In this document: piece after piece, positions 1 through 6,200 of the stretch
How the letters are laid out: each line of letters starts with the position of its first letter
How positions within the stretch are numbered: the stretch's first letter is position 1
Source: an uncultured Erysipelotrichaceae bacterium
Lineage (GTDB): Bacteria > Bacillota_I > Bacilli_A > Erysipelotrichales > Erysipelotrichaceae
Length of the DNA: 9,135 nt
NCBI GenBank assembly: GCA_905201565.1
Contig: CAJKOS010000067.1
Coordinates: forward strand, 1-9,135
Direction: 5' to 3'
The notes under the pieces: generated by a model
What the model was told of the DNA's origin: nothing
Seen by the model: the letters and a program-made list of their open reading frames with translations, nothing else
Databases searched by the model: none
Made by a program: the position numbers and the translations under genes

Positions 1-73
1 TTGACAACTGAAAAAGAAGTTATCCAAACGTTGATATTTCAGTCATTTTCCTCTTTTTTTGTTCTCCGAAATA

Positions 74-82
74 TGGTATAAT
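74..82 (+). promoter_or_regulatory. Extended -10 promoter of the IS66 transposase fragment
   Basis: TGGTATAAT is a perfect extended -10 (TATAAT at 77-82). The -35 position is only a T-rich tract, so recognition would rest on the extended -10. Transcription would begin at or within a few bases of the ATG at 89. The mRNA would then be leaderless or nearly so, which agrees with the absence of any ribosome binding site in front of the gene. Confidence 0.45.
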
Positions 83-88
83 GATGTT

Positions 89-511
89 ATGGAAAAGAGA
101 TCAAAACTGACAGAAGAACAACTGAATCAAATCCCGAAGGATGTGCTGGTTAGCATGTATCTGCAGCTTTCTGATACCATGATGCAGGTGGCAGAGCAGA
201 ACAATCAGCTGCTCCGTCAGGTGACTTCTCTGGAAGAGAAAATCAGCATTCTAACGCAGCGTCATTTCGGCAGGAAAACCGAAAAGGCATCGGAGATTGA
301 TGGCCTGCAGCTTACCTTTGACTTCTATGAGAAGCATGCACTGAATGAAGCAGAACATATTCTGGATTCTGCCAATGCGGAGGAGATAGAACCGGATCCT
401 TCTCAGTCCGTACGCAAACGGACGAAACGAAAAGGAAAACGTCAGTCGGATCTGCAGTATCTGGAAACGGTCATTGATGAACATACCATTCCGGCCATAG
501 ACAACAAATGA
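89..511 (+). pseudogene. tnpC: IS66-family transposase (TnpC), N-terminal fragment
   Basis: This is the beginning of an IS66-type DDE transposase, the large ORF (TnpC) of IS66 elements, usually about 500 residues; only 140 codons remain. Residues 1-25 are the charged start. Residues about 30-58 form a leucine/glutamine-rich coiled coil (the N-terminal leucine-zipper region). Residues 57-66 carry the family-typical RHFGRKTEK segment, followed by an acidic stretch and a basic RKRTKRKGKR cluster at about 109-118. The match to the family stops around EHTIP (residues 131-135). The last five codons and the TGA come from antisense oxidoreductase DNA. The zinc-finger and DDE catalytic domains are therefore absent and the product cannot transpose. 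ATG 89 is chosen over the in-frame TTG at 59 because the earlier codons overlie the promoter. No TnpB-like ORF precedes it in the 88 visible bases. It is possible, though unlikely, that this is a mis-joined contig rather than a real scar. Confidence 0.85.
476..500. other. Junction between IS66 fragment and oxidoreductase
   Basis: Left of this point the plus strand matches IS66 TnpC through EHTIP. Right of it the minus strand matches the oxidoreductase through VVYGRNG. The two reading frames overlap across about 11-15 bases (cataccattcc and flanks), which could belong to either parent and may be a microhomology. No IS66 terminal inverted repeat lies at the border. The junction is therefore a recombination or deletion between the two genes (or an assembly join), not a simple IS insertion. 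Confidence 0.7.
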
Positions 512-1219
512 TGGCCTTTCCTTGATGCGGAAGTAACTGCTCTTCACCGAAACCTTCAATACCCCATAGTAAAGATCGAGGTCAAAGTAATCATTCATCC
601 TGCCTTCACCAAGCGTCTGCCTTACATCATAGTGCACATGATCTGGCTTACCCCAGTAACTGATCACCTGATCCAGGGTATGGCAGCCATGTCCATAAAG
701 GTATGAAGACAACCAGGAATATTCCTGTACATTCTCGGGAATTTCCGGACGAAAGTAGTCAAAGCTCATTTCCACTTCCAACACTTCACCAAGCTTTCCG
801 CTTTCAATCACCTTCTGCACAGTGAGGAAATCACTGTCAAAGCGGCGGTTCTGGTAGCAGGCAAGCACAAGACCATTCTTCTTTGCAAGGTCATAGCACT
901 CCTTTGCCTGTTCTACCGTTTCCATAAATGGCTTTTCACAAATGCAGTTTTTGCCATGGGACAATACATCTTTGACATAGGCATAGTGCACATTGGAAGA
1001 CGTGCACACAACAATGGTATTGATTTCAGCATCCTCATAGAGATCTTCTATGCGGTCAGTATACGTCACACCATCAATCCGGTCCCATTCCTTTTTCTCA
1101 AGGTGGCGGGCATAGATCTTCTTTACCTCAAACTTATCGGTTCTCTGCAATACAAACGGCAGATGGTAACGGTTTGTGCTCTTGCCATTGCCAATATAAC
1201 CAAGTACAAGCTTTTCCAT
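490..1219 (-). pseudogene. Gfo/Idh/MocA-family oxidoreductase, C-terminally truncated
   Basis: This is an NAD(P)-dependent oxidoreductase of the Gfo/Idh/MocA superfamily, which acts on sugars, inositols or related polyols; the substrate is unknown. The Rossmann start carries LGYIGNGKSTNRYHLPF (residues 6-22), a YhhX/YdgJ-like variant of the GxGxxG loop. CEKPF (94-98) is the conserved nucleotide-binding EKP motif. GHGCHTLDQV (176-185) holds the His and Asp expected in the active site. FVVYGRNG (238-245) is the strand seen near two thirds of the family length. About 243 of roughly 330-350 residues survive. At about 478-495 the gene runs into an IS66 transposase fragment in the opposite sense, and the frame reads antisense through the transposase to a chance stop at 251. 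ATG 1219 has GAGGTG (1222-1227) just upstream; this site overlaps the stop of the PH-domain gene, so the two genes are translationally coupled. Residual activity is unlikely without the C-terminal beta-sheet elements. Confidence 0.85.
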
Positions 1220-1227
1220 AGTACACC

Positions 1228-1659
1228 TCAATGAAATTCATCCGGATCATCATCCACATCATCCGGCATACCATCACCATCGAAATCATGTGGTTCACCA
1301 CCACCGATGCCTTCCCGCATATAGACGCGGTTATGATGCCTTGCCTTCTCCACAAGTTCAGAAAGCAGTTCTTCTGTCTGCATCGGCAGTTTGATATTCT
1401 TAATGTCAAAGTTGCGCATTGTCTGATCATCCGAATCGATATGCAATGTGCCGGTCTTGATGATCTTCTGCCAGAGGCTTACCGTAATCGTCACATCGGT
1501 AATTCTGTACAAATTGACCCGGTCATACTTCGTGTTGATAAGACCTGTCTGAATGCGCAGGAATTCCTCATTCAGTTCATATACCGTAAATGTCCAGGGA
1601 AGACCGAGGAAGTTTCTCTTCCTGTCCCTCCACAAAAGTTTCTTTTCTTCACTCATCAT
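1228..1659 (-). CDS. Small soluble PH-domain (bPH2/DUF304-like) protein with Asp-rich tail
   Basis: The 143-residue protein has no signal peptide or membrane segment. Residues about 25-110 follow the bacterial PH (YdbS/YdbT, DUF304-like) pattern: YELNEEFLRIQTGLIN, then the family's core VNLYRITDVTI (48-58), SLWQKIIKTGTLHI (61-74), and IKNIKLP (86-92) leading into a C-terminal helix. Most family members carry two N-terminal membrane helices; these are missing here. After a Gly-rich linker (118-121) the tail reads DFDGDGMPDDVDDDPDEF (125-142). This matches a DxDGDGxxDDxDD loop like those of thrombospondin type-3 and dockerin calcium sites. The start has AAGGAGA at 1663-1669. Two adjacent ATGs (1659 and 1656) are possible, the second having the better spacing. 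Its stop lies inside the ribosome binding site of the oxidoreductase, so the two form an operon. The function is unknown; membrane or protein binding through the PH fold is inference. Confidence 0.8.
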   Translation of the reverse strand: MMSEEKKLLWRDRKRNFLGLPWTFTVYELNEEFLRIQTGLINTKYDRVNLYRITDVTITVSLWQKIIKTGTLHIDSDDQTMRNFDIKNIKLPMQTEELLSELVEKARHHNRVYMREGIGGGEPHDFDGDGMPDDVDDDPDEFH

Positions 1660-1683
1660 GAGTCTCCTTCATCTTCTGTTTCC

Positions 1684-1689
1684 ATTATA
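1684..1689 (-). promoter_or_regulatory. -10 element for the PH protein/oxidoreductase operon
   Basis: On the minus strand a perfect TATAAT, preceded by CTG, lies about 25 bases upstream of the PH-protein start. No good -35 hexamer is found at 16-18 bases. The predicted transcript start is near 1677, giving a short leader that includes the AAGGAGA site. Confidence 0.45.
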
Positions 1690-1781
1690 CAGGAATACGT
1701 AGTATCACACATCATCCTGTAAATGATGAAAACATTTTCAGACTTTTTCTGAAATTTCTCTGCATTTTCCTTTCATTCTCA

Positions 1782-1809
1782 TTGACACAGCCTTTGCAGT
1801 GAGTAGAAT
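1782..1809 (+). promoter_or_regulatory. Promoter of the methionine T-box/metNIQ operon
   Basis: A consensus -35 TTGACA (1782-1787), a 16-base spacer and a near-consensus -10 TAGAAT (1804-1809) predict transcription starting near 1816, immediately before the T-box leader structure. This strong constitutive-type promoter fits an operon controlled by transcription attenuation. Confidence 0.75.
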
Positions 1810-1815
1810 GGACTC

Positions 1816-2071
1816 ATAAGCAATGAAGAGAAGAGTAGCCCGGAAGGTAATTCACAGAGAGTTCCCGTTTAGCTGAGAGGGAATATGAGAATACGGGTGA
1901 ACATGGACTTGGAGCTTCATGATCGAGATGTAGGTCATGACGGGAGTTCCCGTTATCGGACAGGGCTGTGATGGCAGTCAGTAAGGCATGTATTGTGAGA
2001 TACATGTGAAGCGAAGGTGGTAACACGAGATGTATATCCCGTCCTTGCATTTAAGGACGGGATTTTATTTT
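1816..2071 (+). ncRNA. T-box riboswitch, methionine (AUG) specifier
   Basis: The leader senses uncharged tRNA-Met and controls metNIQ. The Stem I base is ATGAAG (1823-1828) paired with CTTCAT (1915-1920). The specifier-loop helix is CCCG (1839-1842) with CGGG (1894-1897), flanked by the loop-E signature AGTAG on the 5' side and GAAC on the 3' side. The specifier codon following GAAC is ATG (1903-1905), i.e. Met. The distal hairpin is TTCCC/GGGAA with a loop containing GCTG. A second hairpin, ACGGG/CCCGT, lies near 1939-1953 (Stem II region). Stem III is CATGTAT (1987-1993) with ATACATG (2000-2006). The conserved T-box GAAGGTGGTAACACG (2013-2027) contains TGGT, complementary to the ACCA end of tRNA-Met. 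AAGG of the T-box can pair with CCTT (2043-2046) to form the antiterminator, excluding the terminator. Uncharged tRNA-Met should allow read-through. Confidence 0.95.
2036..2071 (+). terminator. T-box-controlled intrinsic terminator
   Basis: A perfect 11-bp stem, atcccgtcctt (2036-2046) with aaggacgggat (2053-2063), has a 6-base loop and is followed by TTTATTTT. Its left arm includes the CCTT needed for the antiterminator, so the two structures are mutually exclusive. Confidence 0.95.
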
Positions 2072-2089
2072 AGGAAGGGAGGAAACGGA

Positions 2090-3109
2090 ATGATTGAAAT
2101 CAAGAATGTGACAAAGACATTCCGGACAAAAGAAGACGATGTTCATGCGGTCAACGGTGTATCGCTGACCATCGAAAACGGTGAGATATTCGGCATCATC
2201 GGCTATTCCGGTGCCGGCAAATCCACCCTGGTGCGCCTCATAAACCAATTGGAACAGCAAAACAGCGGTGACATCCTGATTGATGGTGAAGCAATCCAGA
2301 ACATGAAGGGAAAGGCACTTCGTGAGAAACGACAGAAGATCGGTATGATCTTCCAGCACTTCAACCTGCTCTGGAGCAGAACGGTGTTGGAAAACATCGA
2401 ACTGCCCCTCGAATTTGCCAAATGGCCAAAGGAAGACAGAAAGCGCAAAGCAAAAGAAATGCTTGAACTCGTCGGTCTTGCTGGCAAGGAAGACGCTTAC
2501 CCTAGTGAGCTGTCCGGTGGACAAAAACAGCGTGTCGGCATTGCAAGAGCACTGGCCAACGACCCACAAATCCTGTTATCTGATGAAGCAACATCTGCAC
2601 TCGACCCGGAAACAACCGATCAGATCCTTGAACTTCTCAGGGACATCAATAAGAAACTGGGCATCACCATTGTCATGATCACCCACCAGATGGAAGTCGT
2701 TCAGAAGATCTGCCACCGCATGGCAGTCATGAGCGATGGAAAAATTGTCGAAGAAGGAACGGTCAAAGACCTCTTCGAACATCCACGTCACGAAGTCACA
2801 AAGAGATTTGTGCAAAACATTGCTTCTGACCAGTCTATTGAACAGCTGGCAGAAACACTCAAGCACAAATATCCGGAAGGCATGTTGCTGAGGTGTTCCT
2901 TCACCGGTGACAACACCGACCAGCCGATCATCGCCGATGCCATCCGCCTTGTGGACTTCAAAGTATCCATCGTAGCAGCGGATATCGCATCGAGCCAGAG
3001 CGGTCCAATCGGTGTCACCTACCTCAATTTGTATGGTGGCACAGATACGCAATACAACAAATTTGTTACACACCTGATTGATGAAGGTGTCAAAGTGGAG
3101 GTGATATAA
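2090..3109 (+). CDS. metN: Methionine ABC importer ATP-binding protein MetN
   Basis: This is the cytoplasmic ATPase of the MetNIQ importer for D- and L-methionine. At 339 residues it is of usual length. Walker A is GYSGAGKST (38-46), the Q-loop is FQHFNLL (88-94), the signature is LSGGQKQR (141-148) and Walker B is ILLSDEATSALDP (161-173). The switch His is in MITHQM (196-201). The C-terminal part (about 265-339) is the ACT-like NIL domain, which in characterised MetN proteins binds methionine and inhibits transport, giving feedback at the protein level on top of the T-box. The ATG at 2090 is preceded by GGGAGG (2077-2082) at 7-base spacing; an in-frame upstream extension would run through the terminator hairpin and is rejected. 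The gene ends in TAA directly before the metI ATG, and the metI ribosome binding site lies inside its last codons. Confidence 0.97.
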   Translation: MIEIKNVTKTFRTKEDDVHAVNGVSLTIENGEIFGIIGYSGAGKSTLVRLINQLEQQNSGDILIDGEAIQNMKGKALREKRQKIGMIFQHFNLLWSRTVLENIELPLEFAKWPKEDRKRKAKEMLELVGLAGKEDAYPSELSGGQKQRVGIARALANDPQILLSDEATSALDPETTDQILELLRDINKKLGITIVMITHQMEVVQKICHRMAVMSDGKIVEEGTVKDLFEHPRHEVTKRFVQNIASDQSIEQLAETLKHKYPEGMLLRCSFTGDNTDQPIIADAIRLVDFKVSIVAADIASSQSGPIGVTYLNLYGGTDTQYNKFVTHLIDEGVKVEVI

Positions 3110-3760
3110 ATGGGTGTCAATGTCGAACAGATGCTTGAAGCACTATGGGATACCGTCTATATGACATTTGTATCACTGTTCTTTGCAGTGATCATTGGTC
3201 TTTTCATCGGCATCATCCTCTATTGCACTTCCAGTGATGGACTGTTTGAAAACAAAATCGTCAACCGTATCATGGATGTCATTGTCAACGTATTGAGGGC
3301 AACCCCCTTCATCATCCTGCTCATCATCCTGATTCCGCTGACCCGCACACTTGTAGGAACCATCCTTGGTGCTACAGCCGCATTACCATCACTCATCTTT
3401 GCCAGCGCCCCATTCTTTGCAAGACTTTGTGTCACCGCCTTCCTCGATGTAGATAAAGGTACCATTGAGGCAAGCCGGGCAATGGGCGCATCCAACTGGC
3501 AGATTATTACAAAGGTACTTCTTCCCGAAGCACTGCCAGCAATTATCTCAGGCATAGCCGTCACGGCAATTTCCCTGATTGGTTATACCGCTATGGCAGG
3601 TGCCATCGGTGCAGGCGGTCTTGGAGACCTTGCCTATGTATATGGCTTCTCACGCCGTAACAACCCTGTACTGTACACAAGTACAGCCATCATTGTGCTG
3701 ATCGTCTTCGCCATCCAGTGGATTGGAGACGCAGTTGTCAAACACATTGACAAACGATAA
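3110..3760 (+). CDS. metI: Methionine ABC importer permease MetI
   Basis: This 216-residue integral membrane permease forms the channel dimer of MetNIQ. Hydrophobic segments lie at about 15-40, 55-77, 80-110, 140-165 and 188-207, matching the five-helix MetI topology. The EAA coupling motif, which contacts MetN, is EASRAMGASNWQIITKVLLP (120-139). Near the end, TAMAGAIGAGGLGDLA (160-175) is typical of the family. The start follows metN with zero spacing, and the GGAGGTGAT site sits in the metN 3' end, indicating coupled translation and equal stoichiometry. No anomaly was seen. Confidence 0.97.
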   Translation: MGVNVEQMLEALWDTVYMTFVSLFFAVIIGLFIGIILYCTSSDGLFENKIVNRIMDVIVNVLRATPFIILLIILIPLTRTLVGTILGATAALPSLIFASAPFFARLCVTAFLDVDKGTIEASRAMGASNWQIITKVLLPEALPAIISGIAVTAISLIGYTAMAGAIGAGGLGDLAYVYGFSRRNNPVLYTSTAIIVLIVFAIQWIGDAVVKHIDKR

Positions 3761-3783
3761 ATACAAAAAGGAGAGAGAAAGAA

Positions 3784-4644
3784 ATGAAAAACTTCACAAA
3801 AACACTCACAGCAGGCCTTCTTGCACTGAGCCTTGCTGGTTGTGGCTCCAACGATGCCGCAACAACAGAAACAAGTGCACCAACAGAAGCAGGCGGCACA
3901 CTCACAGTAATGTGCACAGCCAACCCACATGGTGACATCCTTGAAGCAGCCAAGCCTATCCTCAAGGAACAGTACAACATCGACCTCGAAATCGAAATTT
4001 CCGATGACTACTACATCCAGAACGAAGCAGTATCCAACGGTGACGTCGATGCAAACTTCTACCAGCACGTTCCATTCTTCGAAGAATCCAAGGAAACAAA
4101 TGGTTTCAAGATTTCCAATGTCGGCGGTGTCCACATTGAACCATTCGGTATCTATTCCAAGTCCATCACAGATGTCGCAGACATCCCAGATGGCGCAAAG
4201 GTCATCATCTCCAACTCCGTTGCGGACAATGGCAGAATCCTGAGCATCCTGGCAGATGCAGGTCTTGTCACACTTCCAGAAGGCGCTGATGAACTGACTG
4301 TCACAATCGCTGACATCGACAATGAAGAAAACAACCCGAAGGGACTTGTCTTCGAAGAAATCAAGCCTGAACTCACACCAACAGCCTATGAAAACGGTGA
4401 AGGTGACCTCGTTGCCATCAACGGTAACTATGCTTTGCAGGCAGGACTCAGCCCGGCAAATGATGCTCTGATTCTTGAAGAAGCTGATGAAAGCAACCCA
4501 TATGTCAACATCGTTGTCTGCCAGGAAGGCCATGAAGAAGATCCTAACATCGTCGCTCTTGTGGATGTACTGCAGTCCGATGAAATCAAGGACTTCATCA
4601 CAGAAAAGTGGTCTGATGGTTCTGTACTTCCAGTAAATAACTGA
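3784..4644 (+). CDS. metQ: Methionine-binding lipoprotein MetQ (NlpA family)
   Basis: This is the substrate-binding lipoprotein of the importer, anchored on the outer face of the membrane. At 286 residues it is close to the usual 270-290. The signal peptide is MKNFTK followed by a hydrophobic stretch and the lipobox LAGC, with the lipidated Cys at 20. A Thr/Ala-rich linker (25-38) precedes the NlpA fold. Family hallmarks are TANPHGDILEAAKPIL (45-60), DANFYQHVPFFE (89-100), IEPFGIYSKS (118-127) and AINGNYALQAGL (211-222), the Asn and Tyr of which line the methionine site in known structures. AAGGAG at 3768-3773 precedes the ATG by 10 bases. The gene closes the operon 23 bases after metI. Codon choice is strongly biased to ACA, AAC, GAC and ATC, consistent with high expression. 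Confidence 0.96.
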   Translation: MKNFTKTLTAGLLALSLAGCGSNDAATTETSAPTEAGGTLTVMCTANPHGDILEAAKPILKEQYNIDLEIEISDDYYIQNEAVSNGDVDANFYQHVPFFEESKETNGFKISNVGGVHIEPFGIYSKSITDVADIPDGAKVIISNSVADNGRILSILADAGLVTLPEGADELTVTIADIDNEENNPKGLVFEEIKPELTPTAYENGEGDLVAINGNYALQAGLSPANDALILEEADESNPYVNIVVCQEGHEEDPNIVALVDVLQSDEIKDFITEKWSDGSVLPVNN

Positions 4645-4649
4645 TTTTA

Positions 4650-4685
4650 GAAGAATGTCCTTTGGGGCATTCTTTCATTATTTTC
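4650..4685 (+). terminator. Terminator after metQ
   Basis: A 10-bp stem (4651-4660 with 4665-4674, one G-U pair) with a TTTG loop is followed by the T-rich tail TTCATTATTTT. It begins six bases after the metQ stop and closes the met operon. Confidence 0.8.
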
Positions 4686-4748
4686 CGAAATTATATTTTA
4701 ATCATTCATAATTTCTTAAGAGTATGCAAAAACACCCTGTGACTGTAG

Positions 4749-4754
4749 TATACT
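4749..4754 (+). promoter_or_regulatory. Candidate -10 of the XRE regulator gene
   Basis: TATACT lies 37 bases upstream of the ATG at 4792, with an AAAGGAG ribosome binding site between them. The -35 region (around 4725-4731, TGCAAAA) is poor, so activation or an alternative promoter is possible. A TTGACA at 4759-4764 is too close to the start codon to serve as its -35. Confidence 0.35.
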
Positions 4755-4791
4755 AATATTGACAACAAATACTTGAAAGGAGTCATCTTTT

Positions 4792-5106
4792 ATGAATGTA
4801 AATTATGGAGAACGCGTCAAGCAGCTTCGCCTCGAGACAGGCATGACACAGAGCCAGGTTGCTCAGGCATTAGGTGTAACACCTGGTTACATCAGTAATG
4901 TTGAAAACAACCGCACAGCTATGTCCCTGCGCATTCTGACTTACTTTGCCAAACTGACAGGAAAGTCTCTTGATGCCATTGTCGGAGAGCTCGACCCAGA
5001 CTATGCGGAAACCGCACTTGACAGAAGCCTCTATGAAGCCATCGTCAAGCTCGCTCCAAAGACAAAGAAAAAACTGCTGAAGACAATTGAAATCTGGGAA
5101 AAGTAA
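4792..5106 (+). CDS. XRE-family helix-turn-helix regulator
   Basis: This is a 104-residue DNA-binding protein. Residues about 6-63 form a Cro/C1-type HTH: YGERVKQLRLETGMTQSQVA, then QALGVTPGYISNVENNR with the recognition helix around 30-40, then MSLRILTYFAKLTGKSLDAI. A short C-terminal part (67-104) is Lys-rich and probably helical, and could mediate dimerisation; there is no sensor or peptidase domain. It is a monocistronic gene with its own ribosome binding site, AAAGGAG, and its own terminator. It is separated from metQ by a terminator and convergent with the DHHW gene, so the target cannot be read from context. Autoregulation is likely for the family but no clear operator palindrome was identified. 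Confidence 0.9.
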   Translation: MNVNYGERVKQLRLETGMTQSQVAQALGVTPGYISNVENNRTAMSLRILTYFAKLTGKSLDAIVGELDPDYAETALDRSLYEAIVKLAPKTKKKLLKTIEIWEK

Positions 5107-5113
5107 TTCCCTG

Positions 5114-5143
5114 CGCCTATGCAAGCCATAGGCGTTTTCTTTT
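5114..5143 (+). terminator. Terminator after the XRE gene
   Basis: A perfect 8-bp stem, CGCCTATG (5114-5121) with CATAGGCG (5127-5134), has a 5-base loop and a TTTTCTTTT tail. It works only for the plus strand: read from the convergent gene the hairpin lacks a U-run, so no terminator for that operon is visible. Confidence 0.85.
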
Positions 5144-6197
5144 ACTTCAGCAGCACATCATTCAGCACTTCTTCTCCATAGAGGCATAGCACATCACTAT
5201 TCTCATCAAGAGAAAGCTCTTCCACCAATGATGAATGATAGTATCTCAGATCAATCACATCAACGGTTTCATATGAAGGTATGATCCATGGCAGAATTGA
5301 AGAAGCAAACGAATCCCGGAAAACGACCAGATGTGAACCGTCCTGCCGGTCTTTATTTTCGATATGCAGATACGCAGCAGGTCCATCGAGATAGATATTA
5401 TACGGGTCGGGTGAAGACAAAGCACCAACATCATAAACCTCTCTTTTCCCTTCTTTTTCCATATTTTCCACCAAAACATGTGCCAGCTCATCGCTTGTAC
5501 AATAGATGAGCTCATCTGCTGCTGCAGATGGCATATACGCAGAAAGCGCACCATAGAACGGACTATACGACACTTCTTTCACATCCATCTCCACCGCCGC
5601 TTTACCAAAGACAGATAAAATCGCATTTCCAACATCTTGTATACACTCCTGTTTCCAGTGAATATCAGTATGGTAATAATCTGACAAGGTTAACAGTCCA
5701 TGGATGTCCAGCATTTCATCATTCCAGTTTTCTTCAACAACTTCCTCAACATCCGCAAATGCATAATCCGGATGTCTGTTTTCATCATACGTATTCTTGC
5801 GCGGCACAATCACAAAGCACTTATCACCTGAAAAGTAAGAAACTACTTCATTCATTAATTGCACATTGTTTTCGATATTCTTTTCATGCAATGTTCCCAT
5901 GCGAAAGAGATACCCATTCTCTTCATAGACTCCACCTTCATCCTTCATCTGAAACACACTTTGCTTAATGGCACTTCTTATGCCCAACAGCACCCTGCGC
6001 ATCGGCACACGGTCATTTAGCGCCGCTTCCATCTCACTGCTGTAATCCGCATTCCACTTTCCGTTTTTCATCAGTGTCGGAAATGCATGCGCCATCCTTC
6101 TTTCATACACGACAATATCCACATCACACAGAAAGGTATAAACCGGCACAACTAACAACAAAAATGCAAAGACCACAATCATCACTTTATTTTTCAT
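5142..6197 (-). CDS. DHHW/AlgX-like extracytoplasmic SGNH-type protein partnered with MBOAT
   Basis: This 351-residue protein has one N-terminal hydrophobic segment (about 4-23, MKNKVMIVVFAFLLLVVPVY), a signal anchor placing the rest outside the cell. It follows the pattern of DHHW/AlgJ/AlgX-like proteins. These include N-terminal ALNDRVPMR (59-67), typical of the family's (F/L)xDRF(P)xR-type start, and ENGYLFRMG (93-101). Also present are VIVPRKNTY (129-137), the catalytic-type DIHW (178-181), FYGALS (214-219) and VVFRDSFASSI (291-301) carrying the nucleophile Ser (296) of the GDS/RDS motif. DIHW plus RDSF resembles the Asp/His/Ser triad of alginate O-acetylation proteins. The gene starts 3 bases after the MBOAT stop with only a weak AGGT site, indicating translational coupling. 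Inferred role: the final transfer of an acyl group to a surface polymer, or a partner of the MBOAT; the substrate is unknown. Confidence 0.85.
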   Translation of the reverse strand: MKNKVMIVVFAFLLLVVPVYTFLCDVDIVVYERRMAHAFPTLMKNGKWNADYSSEMEAALNDRVPMRRVLLGIRSAIKQSVFQMKDEGGVYEENGYLFRMGTLHEKNIENNVQLMNEVVSYFSGDKCFVIVPRKNTYDENRHPDYAFADVEEVVEENWNDEMLDIHGLLTLSDYYHTDIHWKQECIQDVGNAILSVFGKAAVEMDVKEVSYSPFYGALSAYMPSAAADELIYCTSDELAHVLVENMEKEGKREVYDVGALSSPDPYNIYLDGPAAYLHIENKDRQDGSHLVVFRDSFASSILPWIIPSYETVDVIDLRYYHSSLVEELSLDENSDVLCLYGEEVLNDVLLK

Positions 6198-6200
6198 AAC

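Noticed and set aside
251..475. Continuation of the oxidoreductase frame to a stop at 251
   Set aside because: It is antisense of the IS66 transposase and does not resemble the oxidoreductase C-terminus; treated as chance read-through of a truncated gene.
1231..1722. 163-codon plus-strand ORF opposite the PH-domain gene
   Set aside because: It is a His/Ile-rich mirror of the Asp-rich tail and PH domain, with no ribosome binding site; the minus-strand gene has a good start signal and domain match.
2051..2569. Minus-strand ORFs of 94-172 codons opposite metN
   Set aside because: They are antisense to a complete MetN with all ABC motifs and have no ribosome binding sites or recognisable domains.
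3634..4533. 299-codon minus-strand ORF opposite metI/metQ, Cys- and Phe-rich
   Set aside because: It is fully antisense to metI/metQ, which are clearly coding. The odd composition comes from the strong third-position bias of metQ, and there is no plausible start site.
5528..5968. 146-codon plus-strand ORF opposite the DHHW gene
   Set aside because: It is Ser/His-rich antisense of a gene with recognisable catalytic motifs and has no start signal.
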